A DNA stretch of 64,000 bases from Prostheceraeus crozeri (GCA_907163375.1 CAJQUW010006790.1:208140-272139), one strand, 5' to 3'; counted from the first letter of the stretch, positions 45,601 to 58,510 are shown. A program made the numbers and translations. Notes: generated by a model from the sequence alone, not told the origin.

Positions 45601-48600
45601 AAGGATATCTGAGGGGTTGGTGGAGTGGGCCAGGTTGGGGGGGGAGGTGTGAAAGGGGAGGAGTGAGTTGGCGAAGATTTGTTGATAGGGAAAATTTTGG
45701 GTGTTTGTGGCTCGGGGAGATAAAGGGTGTGAAAGTGGAGAGGGGGGGAAAGGGGGGGTCGAGGCTGGTTGGGGCGTGTGTGGTGGGAAGGGGGTGAGTG
45801 GGGATGGGAAGGTGAGGGTGAAGGGAAAGATCTGGGAGGGAAGGTGTGTTGGGGTGGGTGAGGGGGGGAAGTGGAGTGTGGGTGGGTGGTTGGGTTTGTG
45901 GGTTTTGGTGGGCTATGCGTGAAGTGAGGTGTGGCTTATGGGATGGTGTTCATGAGGAGTGGTGGAGGGTGTGCGAGTTTGGAGCTTTGGTAGGTGGGGT
46001 TGGGGATGTGTAGGGTATTTGGGGGTTGGTTGGGCGGGGGTCGGGAGTGGGGTATGGATAGGGCGTGGCGTGGGTAGGGCGGCCTAGGGGGAAGTGTAAG
46101 GGGGGTGTGGGGTGGGAAGTAAGTTGGTTGAGTGGGGAAGGGGGGTGAGGATGTGGGGTTGGATTGAGTGGCGGAGGTGCATGTGAAGGGTGGGGGATGA
46201 AGAAAGTAGGGTAGGGGGGAATTGTGTAGGGAGTAGTGGGAGGAAGGTTGTGGTGAGAGGGTTTTGGGTCTGAAGATGGATGTAGAGGGGGCGATAGCGG
46301 AGGAAGGGGGGAAAAGGTTGAGGGGGTCGGGGGCGATTGTTGAAGAGTTGGGTACTCGGTTTGGGCGGGGTGGAAGGAGGGGGAAGCTGGTGGTAATGGA
46401 GGGGTTCGAGGCGAAAGAATAGTTGTAGTGTGATTGGGGGGGAAGTGGTGGGGGATAGGGGTGAATGGGGTTTAGGGGATGAGAAGTTTCGCTGTGGGTG
46501 CGATTGTTGCAAGTGGGGGGAAGTAAGTGGTGGAGTTGGGGTGGATTTGGAAGGATGGAGGAAGGTTATGGGGTGAGTGTTGGTAAGAGCGTTTTTGGGT
46601 AATTGGTGAAGGTAGGGGGGGGTACGGGAAGGATAGCGAAGTGGGGAGAAGAAAGTCTGGTGTGGGGTTATGGAGGGGAAGGGGGTCAAAGGAATTGGCG
46701 GGGGGGTTGGGGGAAAGGGGGGTGCTGGGACGAAGTGGGAAGAAGAAGGAATGGAGTGGGGGAAGAGGGAAGGGGGTGGAATTGAAGTTGGGTCGTGGGT
46801 TGGTAGGGTGTTGGGGTTGTGTTGCGGGAGCGGTTGGGGGTATGAAGGCTGGCCGGGGTGGGGAAGAGGACTGGATTGGGTTGAGGTGATGAAGGGGGGG
46901 TGTTGTGGGGTGGAGTGGGAATGAGGGTGGTGTGGTCAAGAAGGGTGGAGGGAAGTGTTAGCGGGAGGGTTGTTGTGGGCTTGGATTGTGGGCTGATGTT
47001 GCAGTGATTAGGTTGGGGGGGATAAAATTTGGGGGTAAGGTTGTTGCGGGGAGAGGGTTGGGTTCGTTGAGGGAGGATTTGGAGGTTTGGTGGGAGATGG
47101 GGTGGAGTGAAGGGTCGAGTGGCGGATGATGTTGAAGAGTGAGGGGGTGGGGAGCGGAGCTGGTTCGGTTTGTTGTATTGACGGGTGAAGTGGGGGTTGG
47201 GGGTGTGAATGGGGGGCGGGGGCTGGAAGGTTGTGGAGGGCATGAGGAAAGGACGGGTGGGGAAGAAGAAAGAAGTACGTGGATTGGGGTTGAGGAGGTT
47301 AGTTTGGGTGTGAAGTGGTGGTGTTGTGAGTAGTGGTTGAGGGCTTGAGAAGGAAGTGTGGTGGTGGGGGTTGTGGTGTGGTGGGGCGGGTGGAAAGTAA
47401 TATGGTTGGGGGGTGGAAAAATATGTGCGAATCTTGAATTTGGGGGGGGGGTAGTGTGGGTGAAGGGGGGGAAGTTTTGAAGTATGGCGGGGTTGGGAAG
47501 TTCGATTGTTGTGGGGGCATGGGGTTGGGGTGTGGTTCGGGGGTGGCGAGGGAATAAGGAATGAGTGGGGAGGACTGGTCGAAGGGATGGGGTGGTGTTG
47601 TGGGTGACGAAGGGTTTCGAGGCATGAGGTGAGCGGGAAGAAGTGGAAGGGATGGTGATTGGCGGGTGTTGGTGGGATGCGGGAAGGGAGGAGGAAGATG
47701 GTGTGTGGGGCTGGTCTTGAGTAGGTGGGGGGGGTGGGGGGTTTATGTGATCGGGGCAGGGTTGAAAAGGGTATTGGAGGGTTGGGAGTTGCAAGGGGAG
47801 GGCAGTTGGTGAATGGGTGGTGCTGTGGGGGGCGTGGAATGGGAAAAGTTGGGTCGAAGGGGGTGAGGTGTTGTAAATGAAGGAAGATGGCGACAAGGGC
47901 TAGAAGGAATGGTGGTGTAAGGGTGGAACGGAATGTAGATTGTAATAGTGGGGCGATGAAGAAGGGTTGGGCAGTTTTGGGGATGGAAGAGAGTTCGGTA
48001 TGGGGAATGTGTCTGTGGGGAACGCTAGTGTAGTGTGGTGGTGGGGCGCGGTGGGGTAGACGTTATGTTGTGGTAGAGGTGTGGGAGGGGGTGCTGAATT
48101 GGTGAAAGGGAGAGAGCGTTGGGAGGTGTGGGAGAGGAAGATGAGGAAGGGTGGAGAATGTCGGGGGGTGGGGGAAGGTGGAAGGGGAAGGGTTTTTGGT
48201 GGGCGATGGGGAAGGAGGTGTCTTAAGGGGTGAATGGTGCTTTGGTGTGGAAGAGAAGAGGAAGCGGGGTGGGTGAGGATTTATGGTGTAGTTGCGAGTG
48301 GTGAGGTGGGGGTGGATGGTGGGTGAGGAAGTTTGGCTCGATAGTGAGGTTCATGGAGTGATTTGAGAGAAGATGTATGTTGGGTTGGTGTAAGGTAAAG
48401 ATTTAGGAGTGGGTTGGTTCGGAGGTTGAGTGTGTGGGGGGTAGGGTAGGGTGGTGAGTGAGGGGGGGGAAGTGCGGACGTTAGTGTGGGGTGTCTGGGG
48501 ATTAGAGGGTGGATGAAAAGGAGGGCGAGGGAGCTTGTTTGAGTTAGGGATTGAGTGAGGGGAGGAGATGGGTGTTGGGTAGATTTATGATGTTTTAAGT

Positions 48601-51600
48601 GGGTGGTGTCGGGGTAGTAGGAAGGAAAGGAGGGGTGAGTGGATGCTGAAGTGTTTGGTGAAGGGTGGGGTAGGGGGTGGGGGGTGGTGGCGAGGTAATG
48701 GGGGATGATAGCCGGGGATGGTGTTTTAAGAATGATATGGGGGGGTGGAAGCGGAAGTGGAGGTGAATGTTGGGGTGGGCAGGTGATAGGTTGGAAGATC
48801 TGAAGTGGAGGGGGATGGGGAAGAAGGCGTAAGAAGGGATCGTTGAAGGGTGGAGGTTCGGGGGTGGGGGGTGGAAGATTAAAAAGGTTAGAGTGTGGGT
48901 ATGTGAGGCGTGGGGGGGTGGAGGTGGGTGAGGGGAATGGAGAAGTGGGGTGAAGGGTGGTTGTTGTCGTGTGGGGGATAAGAAGTGCGAAGGGGAGTCT
49001 GGTTGGCCTGGTTGGGGTGGGGGGGTGTGTGGAGGTGGAATATTGGCGACGGGGGTGGGAGGGGGCTGAGTAGTGCGAGTTGGGGTTAGGACAGCGAAGA
49101 GAGGATCGGGTGTTGTGTCAGCGAAGGGGTTCGTGAGGCTGAAGGGCGGTTTTCGTCGGTTTCTGCGAAGTGGGCGGGCGGGAAGGAAAGGGGGGTGGGG
49201 TGGAAGGGAGTGAAGGTGGTGGTGTGGGAGGGAGGGGCAGGTGGGGGGGGGGTTGTTGGATTGAGGAAGAAGGGTCGAACGGGAATTCGCGGAAGGGTGG
49301 TTCTGAGGGAGGGAAGTGGGATTTTGGGATGTCGGGGGTTCCTATTATTATCTTAGGTGGTGGTGTGTTGGGGGGTGGGTGGAAGAGGGGGTAAGAGGGG
49401 AGGTTGTGATGTCTGGTGCTGATAACTTTGGTGGGTACGGGTGGAATTTGGGGAGAAGAGGTGGGGTGAGTAAGGTTTCTTGTATCGTGGTCCGGCTTTG
49501 GTCTTGAGTCTGAGGGGTGGATGTGGTATCGGGGGGCGTGTGAAGGGGAGCCTGAAACGTAGGAAGTAAGGTGAGAAGAATGTAATTGGAAGATTTGCGG
49601 GAAAGAATTTGAAGGTGTAAGTGGCGATTAGGGAAGGGGGGTAGTTGGGTTGGGGAGGCGGGGGGGGGGGTGAAGAAACTGGGATTGAAAGGTGATGTGA
49701 TTGGAGTGCGGGGGGGGGTGGGAAGGGCGGGGGGGTGAAAGGTTGCTAGAGGGCGAATGATTGTGTGCTGTTGAGGGACGGAGAAGTAGGGTTAAGCAGA
49801 AGCAGGTGTGTGGGTTGGAGTGGGGTTTTTTTGGGGTTGGGGGTAGGTGGGTTGGAAGAAGTGAGGTTGTGATTTTGTAAGGGAGGGGGTCGGGAAGCTA
49901 GGCAGGGGGTTGGTGGGTGGGTGCGGGGGGATGAGTGTGGTGTGACGTTGGAAGAGAGGTGGGGTTATGTGGAAGCGTGTCTCTGAACGTATGAGGGGGA
50001 GGGGGAGGGTTGGGAAGTTTTGGGGGAAGGAAGCTGGTGAGGGGTGTGCGGTAAGGGTGGTGAGGGGTCGGGGGTGGGGGGGAAGGGAAGATCATTAGGG
50101 GAAGTGGTGGGATGTGGTGGGGAAGGTTGTGGGATGGAGAATGGCGAAGGGTGTTGATGTGGTGGGGGGCGCGCGGGGGAGGATGAACGGGAATGGAGTG
50201 ACTGGGGGTGGGAGTTAATTTGGTCGAGGAGGGTAAGGGTATTGGAAGATGTTGGTTGGACCGTGGTGAGGAAGATTCATTTTTTGGGTTGGATTATTGT
50301 GAGGGGGAATCTGGAAGGAAGAGAAGTGTGTATTTGTGGGTGATCGGGAAAATGTGGGTGGTTGATTGGCGAAGGGGGGGTTTTTGGGACTCGAGGGAGC
50401 GTTGAGGGTTGGGGTGGTTGGTGGTGGTGGAAGGGATTTCGGGTGGGTGGTGACATAGATTGGAAAAGTTTGGCGGGGAATTGAGGGTTAAAGTTGTAGT
50501 GGGTAATGGGTGGAGTGCCGGAAGGGGGGGGGAGGAACGAAGGGGGGGAAGAGTGCTGGCTTGGGGAGTTGTGTGTCGTGTGGCTGTGTTAGGGGGTATG
50601 AAGGGGGTTGTCGAAGTTCTGGTAGGAGCGGTGGGAGTGGGGAGGAGGGGAGGGGGAAGTGGAGGAGTGTATGAATGGAATTTTCGTTCGGTAAGGTGGG
50701 TGATTGTGAAGAGTTGTTAGTAAGTGCGGAAGGGAATGGGTGTGAAAGATTTATGCGTTGGTGTAGGGGATTGGAGTGAGGTACTTATTAGGGAGGGGGT
50801 AAGGGAGATGGTCGGAATAAGTAAAGAGGAAGTTGGGAAGTGGGGGTTGGGTGAGCGGGGGGAGATGAAGTTGAAAGAGGAAGGGGGATGGTGAAGAGGA
50901 GGTGGCAGGAAAGGGGTTTTGTGGATGGTGCGGTCGGAGGTTGGTGGGGGTGGGGATTGAGGTGGTGGAGGCTTTGGGTGTGTGGGGTTGGGTGGTTTAA
51001 GTTTGGTGGGGTGGTTGGGGTGGGTTGGTTGGTGAAGAGGGGGTGGCGTTTTCGGGAGGGGAGTTGAGAGAAATGGCTGCGGGGTCGGGAATAGAGGTGA
51101 AGGGAAGGGGAAGGAAGGAGTAAAGGGGGAAAGATGGTTGAAGTGGGGTGAGGGGTGGGTAGGGATGGGTGGGTGGAGTTTTGTCGTGGAGGTGAATTAG
51201 GAGGGAGTTGGTTGTGCGGGGAAGGGTGTGTTGGGTTGGGGTGGCTGGGGGGTGGGATTGAAGGGGTATGGGTGAATGTGTTGTGTATGGAAATGTGTTG
51301 TGTGAGGTGGGGAGACGGGGGTGGTGGGGTGTTGTTTGTAGGGGTTGGGCGTGATTGCAGTGTTGAAGTGTGGAAAGAAGACGAGTGGGTGGATGGAGGG
51401 TGTTGGGGGTGTGCAGCTGGACTTGGGGATTGTGGGACGTGGGAAGTGAAGGATGGTACGGCGTCGGGATGGTTTTGGGGGTTTGTTATGAGGGCGGGGG
51501 TTGGGAGGGAAAGAAGGGGATGGTATTGAATTGAATGGGGTTTTAAGGAGGGTGTGGGGGGCGTGTTGGGTTATGTCTTTCTTTGTTGGGGGGAAACAGT

Positions 51601-54212
51601 GTACTTTGACTTTGGGAGGGTTGAAGGGAATGTGAAGGGGTGCATGATGTGGGAGAAGATGGGTGGTGAGGGCGAAGTGGGATATTGAAGCCTTGGAATG
51701 GGTGTTTAGTGGGGAAGCTTGGTTTAGGATTGGGGAAGATATGTGGGGGCAAGGAAGCGGGTGCTGTAGGGAGGCGCTGGTTTGGGTGTTGTGAATGGGG
51801 GGGGTGTGTGTTTAGGGGGTAATGTCTTGTTGCGAGTGTTTGCAGGGTGTGGAGTGAGGGGGTGCAGAAGATCATTGTTACGGGGTATGAAGTGGTAATT
51901 TGTTGAGTTTTCTTGTGTGGTTTGAAGGGAAGGGGGGGGTGAGTGGGTTGGGGGGTCGGGGTAGTGAAGGGGATGCGGTGAGAAGGGGGGAGAGGGTGCG
52001 GTCGGGGAGAGGCTTATTTTTGTTGGATGGTTTTGGGTGTGAAGATCAGGGAATGGGTGGGGGAAGGGGGGGGTGGGGGGGGGGAGGAGTGAGGAAGGGA
52101 GGGGTGGTAGTGAAAAGGTGGGAAGTGGGCCTGGTTGGTTGGGCAAGGTTGTGGGGGTGCAGGTTTAGGCAGGGGGAAGGTGTTTGAAGGTATCGGCGTG
52201 GGCTGATGAGTTGGTGGAACTGAGGTGATTGTGTTGTGTGGTGGGGGGGGGTGAAGGGGTGAAGGAACGGATGAAGTTGGAAGGTGGGGGGTGAGTGATG
52301 GTAGTGGGTAAAAGGCACGGTTGGGTCTGTGAAGGCTGTGTGAGTAGTGGGGCGGTGAGTCGGGGGTTGGGGGATGGCTTTGTACGATGGGGCGATTTGG
52401 AGATGTTAGGTGTGGGTCGTGGTTTTTTAGGGAGGAAGAATGTAAGAAGAGAAGGGTGCCCTGGTGGGAATGCTGTGGGTTATGGGATGAGGGTGGCTTG
52501 GAAGTTGGGTGATAGAGGGGAAGAATGTAGAAGGTGGCGGGGGGGTTGGTGTGGATGGTATGGGGGATGGTGGTGGGGGTGTGGTGGTTGGGGAGGGGTG
52601 GAATTGTGGGCGTAGTAAGTTGAAGGCTGAAGGGGGTGGAAGGGAGTTGGAAGTGGATTGGTAGGTTTGAAGTAAGCGTTTTGGGGGAGAAAGGGGCGGG
52701 ATTTGGGGGAATGATCGGGCTGGGGGGAGGTGCGAGGAAAGTTAGGGGGAAGGGGCGGGTTGGTGGTTCTGGGGGGGACGTGGGAGGGGGTGAAGGGGAG
52801 GGGCGCGGGTTGTTGAAATAGAGTGGGGTTAATTGTGGAGGGGGAAGGGGGAAGGTGGAAGTAGAGGGATTCGAGAGGGAAGGGGAAGAGGGGGTACGTT
52901 GAATATGGTTGAAAGTCGTTCGAGAAGTGATTGTGGGGGATTAGGGATGGGAGGGGGTAGTCGTGGGGGGGGACGCGGGATCATGAGGGATTCTGGTAGG
53001 AAGGGCCGGAGCGAGTGGTGCGTGGAAGGTGGTTTGTTGGAATGGCGTGAGTTGTGGGGTGTGTGGAGTTGTGGGAATGAGAAGGGGAGGGGGGGGAAGG
53101 GGAAGTGTATGGTGGGATGGGGAAGTGGGGGTTTGGATGTGTGGTGAAGGGGGTGTGTCGGACCTGGTGTATGAGAGGGTGGGGTTGGAAGGACGGAGGA
53201 GTTGAAGGTTGGAGGATGAAGATGTTGTGGGCGTGTGGGGATGAAGAGAGTGTTGTGGGCAATTTGGAGGAGTGATGGTGATGGGTGGGGAAGGGAGAAT
53301 GGACAAAAGTTGGTTGGAACGGGAGGAATGGGGGGGAGTGAAGTGTGAGGGAAAAGAAGTGTGAAGGAGGTGGCGCGTGGAAGGAATGATCGGGTGGATG
53401 GGGTAGAAATGGTGAGTCGTGTGGAGGTTGGGTTGAAGGAGAGTTCGTTTGTGTTTGGGGAATGAAGGGTAGGGAATAGGAAATGTGTGTGAAGAGGTGG
53501 TTTGTGTTGGCTTGGGTCGTGAGTGTGTAGATGGTAGGGAGAGATGGTGTGGTAGGGGAAGGAGGAATGTTTGAAGGAAGTGAAGTTTGGGTTGGGGGGA
53601 AAAAATTAGGCGGCGTGTGGGGGAAAGAATGTGGGAATGTATCGTAGGTGGGGGGGTGTGGTGGGAAGGTTGAAGGGGATGGGGGGGAGGTTGGGAATGC
53701 GATTTAGGTGAAGGGGTTGAAATTGGGTGATGTCTGGGGTGAAGGGGGGTTGGGAAGGGGGAAAGGGGGGGGGAATGGGTTGGTGGGTGTTGGGGGGGAT
53801 GTGAGGTGTGGGGGAGGTGGGGAGGATTTGTTGGCCGCGAACTTGTGTCTTGAGGGGATTTGGTGTAAAGTGAGGGTGGTTGGGAAGTTGGGTTTGGTAT
53901 GTGGCCGGGGGAGGATGTTGGGGGGAAGGGAGAGTGGGGGGTTGGTGGGGCCTGGGAAGTTGTTGTGAGGGTGTTGGTGAGTGTGGGAATGTGTGTAGAA
54001 GGGAGCGGGGTGGGTAGTAAGTGGAGGAGCTGGTCGGTGTTGGGGGGGGAAGGAGGGGAAGGGCTAGTCTGATTGGGTGAGGTGGGAGTAAGAGGGGCGG
54101 TTGTAGATTTGGGCGGGAGAAGGGAGTAGTGGGAGTGTTGGTGGCGTGTTGATGGTTGGTGGGTGGACAGTTCGAGGGTGTGGGAAGGGTGGGGTGGGAT
54201 TGTGAATGTAGA
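42681..54212. other. 11.5-kb extreme G-strand block, no genes
   Basis: From about 42681 to 54212 the plus strand is dominated by G. Hand counts of two 60-base lines give 35 G/12 A/10 T/3 C (45721-45780) and 36 G/16 T/7 A/1 C (52561-52620). Flanks on both sides have ordinary AT-rich composition and the change is abrupt. I found no tandem unit, no transposon motif and no protein-like frame. G runs are everywhere, the longest seen being 12 (43210-43221) and about 10 (52075-52084), so the whole block is dense in potential G-quadruplex sequence. It could be a real low-complexity locus or an artefact of sequencing or assembly. Confidence 0.85.
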
Positions 54213-57200
54213 GATCATATAACCCTTTCGCACAGTTGATTTACCACTTTAGTTGCCAGATAATCTTCGTATCAGTGTGCATCAATTTTGCTGTTTGGGA
54301 GCAGCAGAATAGACGCATGTGGTGACTACTGACTTCACGTAATTTTGTCATCATTTTCCTATTTGTCTACGTAATTTATGGCTTCACAACTTGATTTGTT
54401 TGTAATAAATTCGAGATGAATTGACTATAGAAACCTACAGGATATGTTAAGTGACATTAAGCAAGGTTATAAAGTAATGCATTTCCTTATGATATGTGCG
54501 AAGATGATTGACAACAACGATTTGACAGCAAATATGAGAAGGGTTAATCGATTTGTAATTAAATTAGTAGTTGATGCATGCACTTCGAAAATTTGAAATC
54601 ATGAAACTAAGCTGCAATTTCGCTGCTTTTAAAGCAGTAACCTTCTAGTTAGTTCGCTTTAATGTGGTCTTGTAATCTTTGAACTTTCATGTTCGATGGA
54701 ATTGCAGTTCGATATCCAATTCATTTTCCGCTTCTTTGCTTCTTTCTCCTTATTCCTCTTCTCATGTTGCTCAATAAGGTGGAGTTTTCGACGTTTTGAG
54801 GCTTATCGCGACGGATTCAAACCCTTTCCGTCGTAATTGGACTTTGGAGGGACACCATTATTCACAGCATTGTAAAAGACGCGCTGAGCAATTATGATGT
54901 TTCATCATGTTTTCCAGAAGTAAATCTTTGTTATATATGGAATCTGACTGACTGCAGCCTTGTCCATGAAAAGAATCAGTACCTCCGAACAATCAGCATA
55001 AAATATTTCAATTGTGATTCGTTTGATCAGATTTAATATTTTTTCAGTATCATAAAGTCTGATCCTTCATTCAAGTCAAAGTTCCAGTCGAGTCGTACAT
55101 TTGGCTGATATAAGTCGGCATATTCACTCTTTGCTGGTGTCGGCCTCAGAAACAGAAATTAGCTTTTGTTCCGAAATGAGTGAGAACAAGGTCAAATCGC
55201 TTTTCACAAAACAATCCCTAGGGTTATCTCAGATAGTGGATGGAGACAAAGTGATCGTCCTCGGACCAGCGATGCTGAAAAAGGACTACGTTCCAATGAT
55301 TTTCTGTGCTACACCACATAGAAATGGCCTGACATTGCCGGTAGAAGTTCTGCTTTTCGTTATGGGCTTTGGATTCGGAGGGAATCGCGCGTTTCGCTCG
55401 AAACCAACGTTGTCTGGGTTGCCATTTTCCAGGTTTTCATCAGCGCTTTTCAGATCGAGTGCCTTGAGTCTCAAAAATTTGCTCCGGCAATCAGTCAGCA
55501 CCTATGATTTGACGAATCTCTTTAGGACGCCATTTAGCAAACGACAACAAGAATGAAATACAAAAAATGGGAACATTGGTCTGCCATTTTTGGAATCTCC
55601 GAAGGGAATGGCCTCAAAATCATCTGCTATTGTGCGGGAAGAAATGAAGCTTCGCTTGCTGAAAAGGATGTCAGTGACTGTTTTTTGAACAGTGTCAAAT
55701 GCTTGATATGTTTGGTTTCGGCTTTACGCCCCTGGGGTACAGAACTTCTGTCAACATGTTGGACAATATCTCTATTGCCCTTTGACATGCTCCTACATTT
55801 TCGGTCCAACAGAGTTGTAGCACAAAAATTTCTTTGGAAAAGTTATTCGAACCTGTTATGGTTGTGGTATTCCGCTCTTCGTGCCGGACTTCGTTTCAGA
55901 GTTCATAGAGAGCCTTCAAAAACGATTCCACTTTCCAATCTGAAGCCTTGTGTCCATGCTTTATAAGTGTCCACTAACAACATGATAGACTGCAGGACAC
56001 CTGTTTCCAACAAAGATTTGTCAAATTTCGCCTCGAATTCCTTGAGAAAGAAAGTCGCGCATGAATGACAAATTCACTGCCGGACCGTCCATGCTGAATT
56101 TGCACAAGGAATTTCAAATCCATACCAGACGTGCCTTTCAATTAACGCTTTTCATGAGATCGCTTGATCTACTTGTGACCAAAAAAAGATCGATGTGAAG
56201 TGAGTATTTGATTTGACGTGATTGGAAAACGTCATCCAAAATAGCGTATCCCACAAAATCAAATTGAACTTTGTGAATCACTTTATTATGTGCTTCGTCG
56301 AACGCAATGGCGAATTCAGCAGCACGTTTTTTGACTCGGGTTAGTGTCTCCTTGTGGAAGTATGGGCGCCAATCCGAATGTAATGGTATATGCAAAGCTT
56401 GTCTTCAGCCATCGAATAATCTTCTGCAATCCTGCTGTCGGAAGAACATTGCCCGAAATATGTCCCCTTGGTCATACCGAAAGAATGATGAAGAACGATG
56501 GACTTTTTAACGGAAGTCCATAAGCCCAAAATGTTTTTTACTGCTTTAGACACTTCAAATTTATGAGCTAGCGCTCTTCTCTCCACTTATCTAATGCAGA
56601 TACTGATGCAGTTGATGAGGCTAAGGAATTTGAAGCTTGAGGGTCATCTACCATTTCCTGATCTTTCGTAACATGTCGATCGCTCGCTGTCGATTGCTTG
56701 AGAAGCAGGCTGTTGATTGCTGAGAGCTCGCTGTTGATTGTTGCGTTTTTTGTTGTTCGATTGGTCACTGGTAGGCTGTTGGACTTACGAATTCACGTAT
56801 TGACGGAAGAAAGGGGAATTTTCATCATGTTTCAAACTTTGTATTATGACCAGGACTGCTTTGGCATTGACTGCTCACGGCCACTTCTCCCCTTATATTT
56901 CCTACCATCGAACGATTTGCTACATGCCTTACAAAATGCACCGATGAGAATCACCATTAACTGGGCGTAAACAAGAGGTCCATTCAGGATGAATTTGTGA
57001 AGTCAATCCAATCTGATTGAAAGGTTGTTTTATCCATCTAAAACATAAAAATGTCAAAATTTAATGGCTTCATAAAAGCAAATGTTTTACGGACATAAAA
57101 TTTCATGCAAGGTAGATCTTAAGAATAGACACAACAGCCGTATGATAACTACTGCGTGACAAAGTATACGTCGTACATGTACATGATCAATATGGATATT

Positions 57201-57700
57201 CGTCTGTGATAGAGGTTCATCACCATGTGTAGTGAGAAATATATATTTTTAGAAATTATGAACCGAATGGGCTTTATGGTGATAAAGGGAGTTGAACCAA
57301 ACAATAGTCTCAATGAACACGTAGTCCATGTTTTTTCTGCCACTCATTATGCAATAATTAGAGGAGATACGAGTACGTGCATAGGCTGGATTAATTTCAT
57401 ACGTTTGTGATGCAAACTGATCACGAGGAACGAAGCGAGTGTAACGCAATGCGGATCATACTTGAATTTTTTTCGGCAATAGAATATTTTTAGAGGTTCC
57501 TTTCGTAAATCCGAGGGCCATTGTAATCTATGCCATCAAACATTTCTGAGCTATGATTTCAGAATTAATGGACTACTAGGTACCAAAATTAAGTGTGTGA
57601 AAAGATCAAAGTTTATTTTGAGGAATGCAAGGGATAAAGTAGCAAAAACATCGTTAAAAATAAAAATTCAATACAAAAACAATTTCATCATCAACTTTTT
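54213..57700. other. Mostly unrecognised; degraded minus-strand coding
   Basis: Normal composition resumes. On the minus strand 55286-56768 contains several consecutive open pieces that read like eroded protein (KFEVSKAVKNILGLWTSVKK, HHSFGMTKGTYFGQCSSD, KKRAAEFAIAFDEAHNKV), interspersed with stops. I cannot name the family; a DNA transposon or a host pseudogene are both possible. 54213-55100 and 56970-57700 show nothing. Confidence 0.4.
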
Positions 57701-57704
57701 TTAC

Positions 57705-57952
57705 TGAAACCGTTGAGAATTCGGCCCCAATGTTCTTGGAAGTTATCGACATGCATGGCGGTGACAGTTTTCCTCCCATATACTCAGTGTAGGAGGATTC
57801 ATCGAGGATGACGCTCCCGAAGAGGACCACGAGAACTCTGCGGGTTTCTATTCGTACATCAGACCGGATATACGCTGAATGCCACCGCGTCGAGCTAGAT
57901 GACGGATAGCGTGTTGTACTTTGTCATGACAATTGGCGCCACCTTTTCCAAG
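57705..57952 (-). pseudogene. Histone H4 pseudogene
   Basis: Minus strand. [20 protein letters not shown] then [14 protein letters not shown] in one frame matches H4 (LGKGGAKRHRKV...[20 protein letters not shown]) with the VLRDNIQGITKP segment deleted. A stop then follows, and the next segment reads on in another frame (ETRRVLVVLFGSVILDESSY, TEY). RKTVTAMHVDNF ends it, matching RKTVTAMDVVYA. The first ~8 residues are not recognisable. H4 is normally almost invariant, so this divergence means it is not under selection. No poly(A) tail is evident, so I cannot tell a processed copy from a decayed repeat-cluster copy. Confidence 0.8.
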
Positions 57953-58292
57953 AATTATGGCGCGTCAGTAATGGTCAAAAGACCGTTCCAGGACACCATT
58001 TTTTTTTTAATTTTGTATTTTTTTATTTTTTATTATTTAATATTTTTTTATTTAAATTTAAAATTTTAATTTTTTTATTTTTTTTTTTTTTTTATTTATA
58101 AAATCAAAAAATAGTACTTTTAAAAACGACATAAATTTATGAATTTAGTCCCTTTTTCAGGTTTTTAAGACCTAAATTCATGAATTTAGTCCATTCAAAA
58201 AGTACCATTTTTTCAAAAAATGGTATTTTTAAAAACAACATAAATTCATGAATTTGAACCCTTTTTCAGGTTATGAAGACCTAAATTCATAA

Positions 58293-58324
58293 ATCGGCTA
58301 AAGCCAGAGGAGCTTCGCTCCGAT
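58293..58324 (+). repeat. Double-hairpin insert, type I copy 1
   Basis: 32 bp: outer ATCGG/CCGAT arms enclose two small hairpins, GGC-TAAA-GCC and GGAGC-TTC-GCTCC. The GC-rich sequence stands out against its AT-rich surroundings. Confidence 0.75.
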
Positions 58325-58387
58325 TTGAGCGTTTTTAAAAATACCCAATTTTTCAAATTTTTCAAAATCTCAAATTTGAGAATTACA

Positions 58388-58419
58388 ATCGGGCGAAGCC
58401 CTAGAACCTTCGGTTCGAT
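58388..58419 (+). repeat. Double-hairpin insert, type II copy 1 (filled site)
   Basis: 32 bp including flanking AT on each side. Hairpins GGGC-GAA-GCCC and GAACC-TTC-GGTTC lie inside ATCG/CGAT arms. It sits between GAGAATTACA and TTTTCACCC of the tandem unit. Confidence 0.78.
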
Positions 58420-58486
58420 TTTCACCCCCGCCAAAATCATGACCGTTCCAGGACACCGAAAAAATCATAAAAGTTAAGAATCTCAA

Positions 58487-58510
58487 ATTTGAGAATTACA
58501 ATTTTCACCC
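58487..58510 (+). repeat. Empty site for the type II insert
   Basis: The tandem unit here reads GAGAATTACA directly followed by ATTTTCACCC with a single AT where filled units have the hairpin flanked by AT on both sides. This implies insertion with a 2-bp AT duplication, or precise loss. Confidence 0.7.

Noticed and set aside
45450-45797. Glycine-rich plus-strand frames in the G-block
   Set aside because: GGN codons follow directly from the base composition.
46958-47896. 312-codon minus-strand proline/threonine-rich frame
   Set aside because: Same compositional reason; neighbouring frames overlap it with the same amino-acid mix.
42681-54212. Telomere or simple satellite
   Set aside because: No repeating unit such as TTAGG or TTAGGG and no visible period.
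52941-54233. 430-codon minus-strand open frame rich in Pro, Ser, Thr, His
   Set aside because: It lies in the G-block, whose complementary strand is about 60% C with very little G, so TAG and TGA are rare. Similar long Pro/Ser/Thr frames occur throughout the block in overlapping frames. None shows a domain or codon bias.
55101-55556. 151-codon plus-strand frame
   Set aside because: The minus strand of the same stretch looks more protein-like, and the plus frame has no recognisable domain; likely an antisense shadow of a decayed element.
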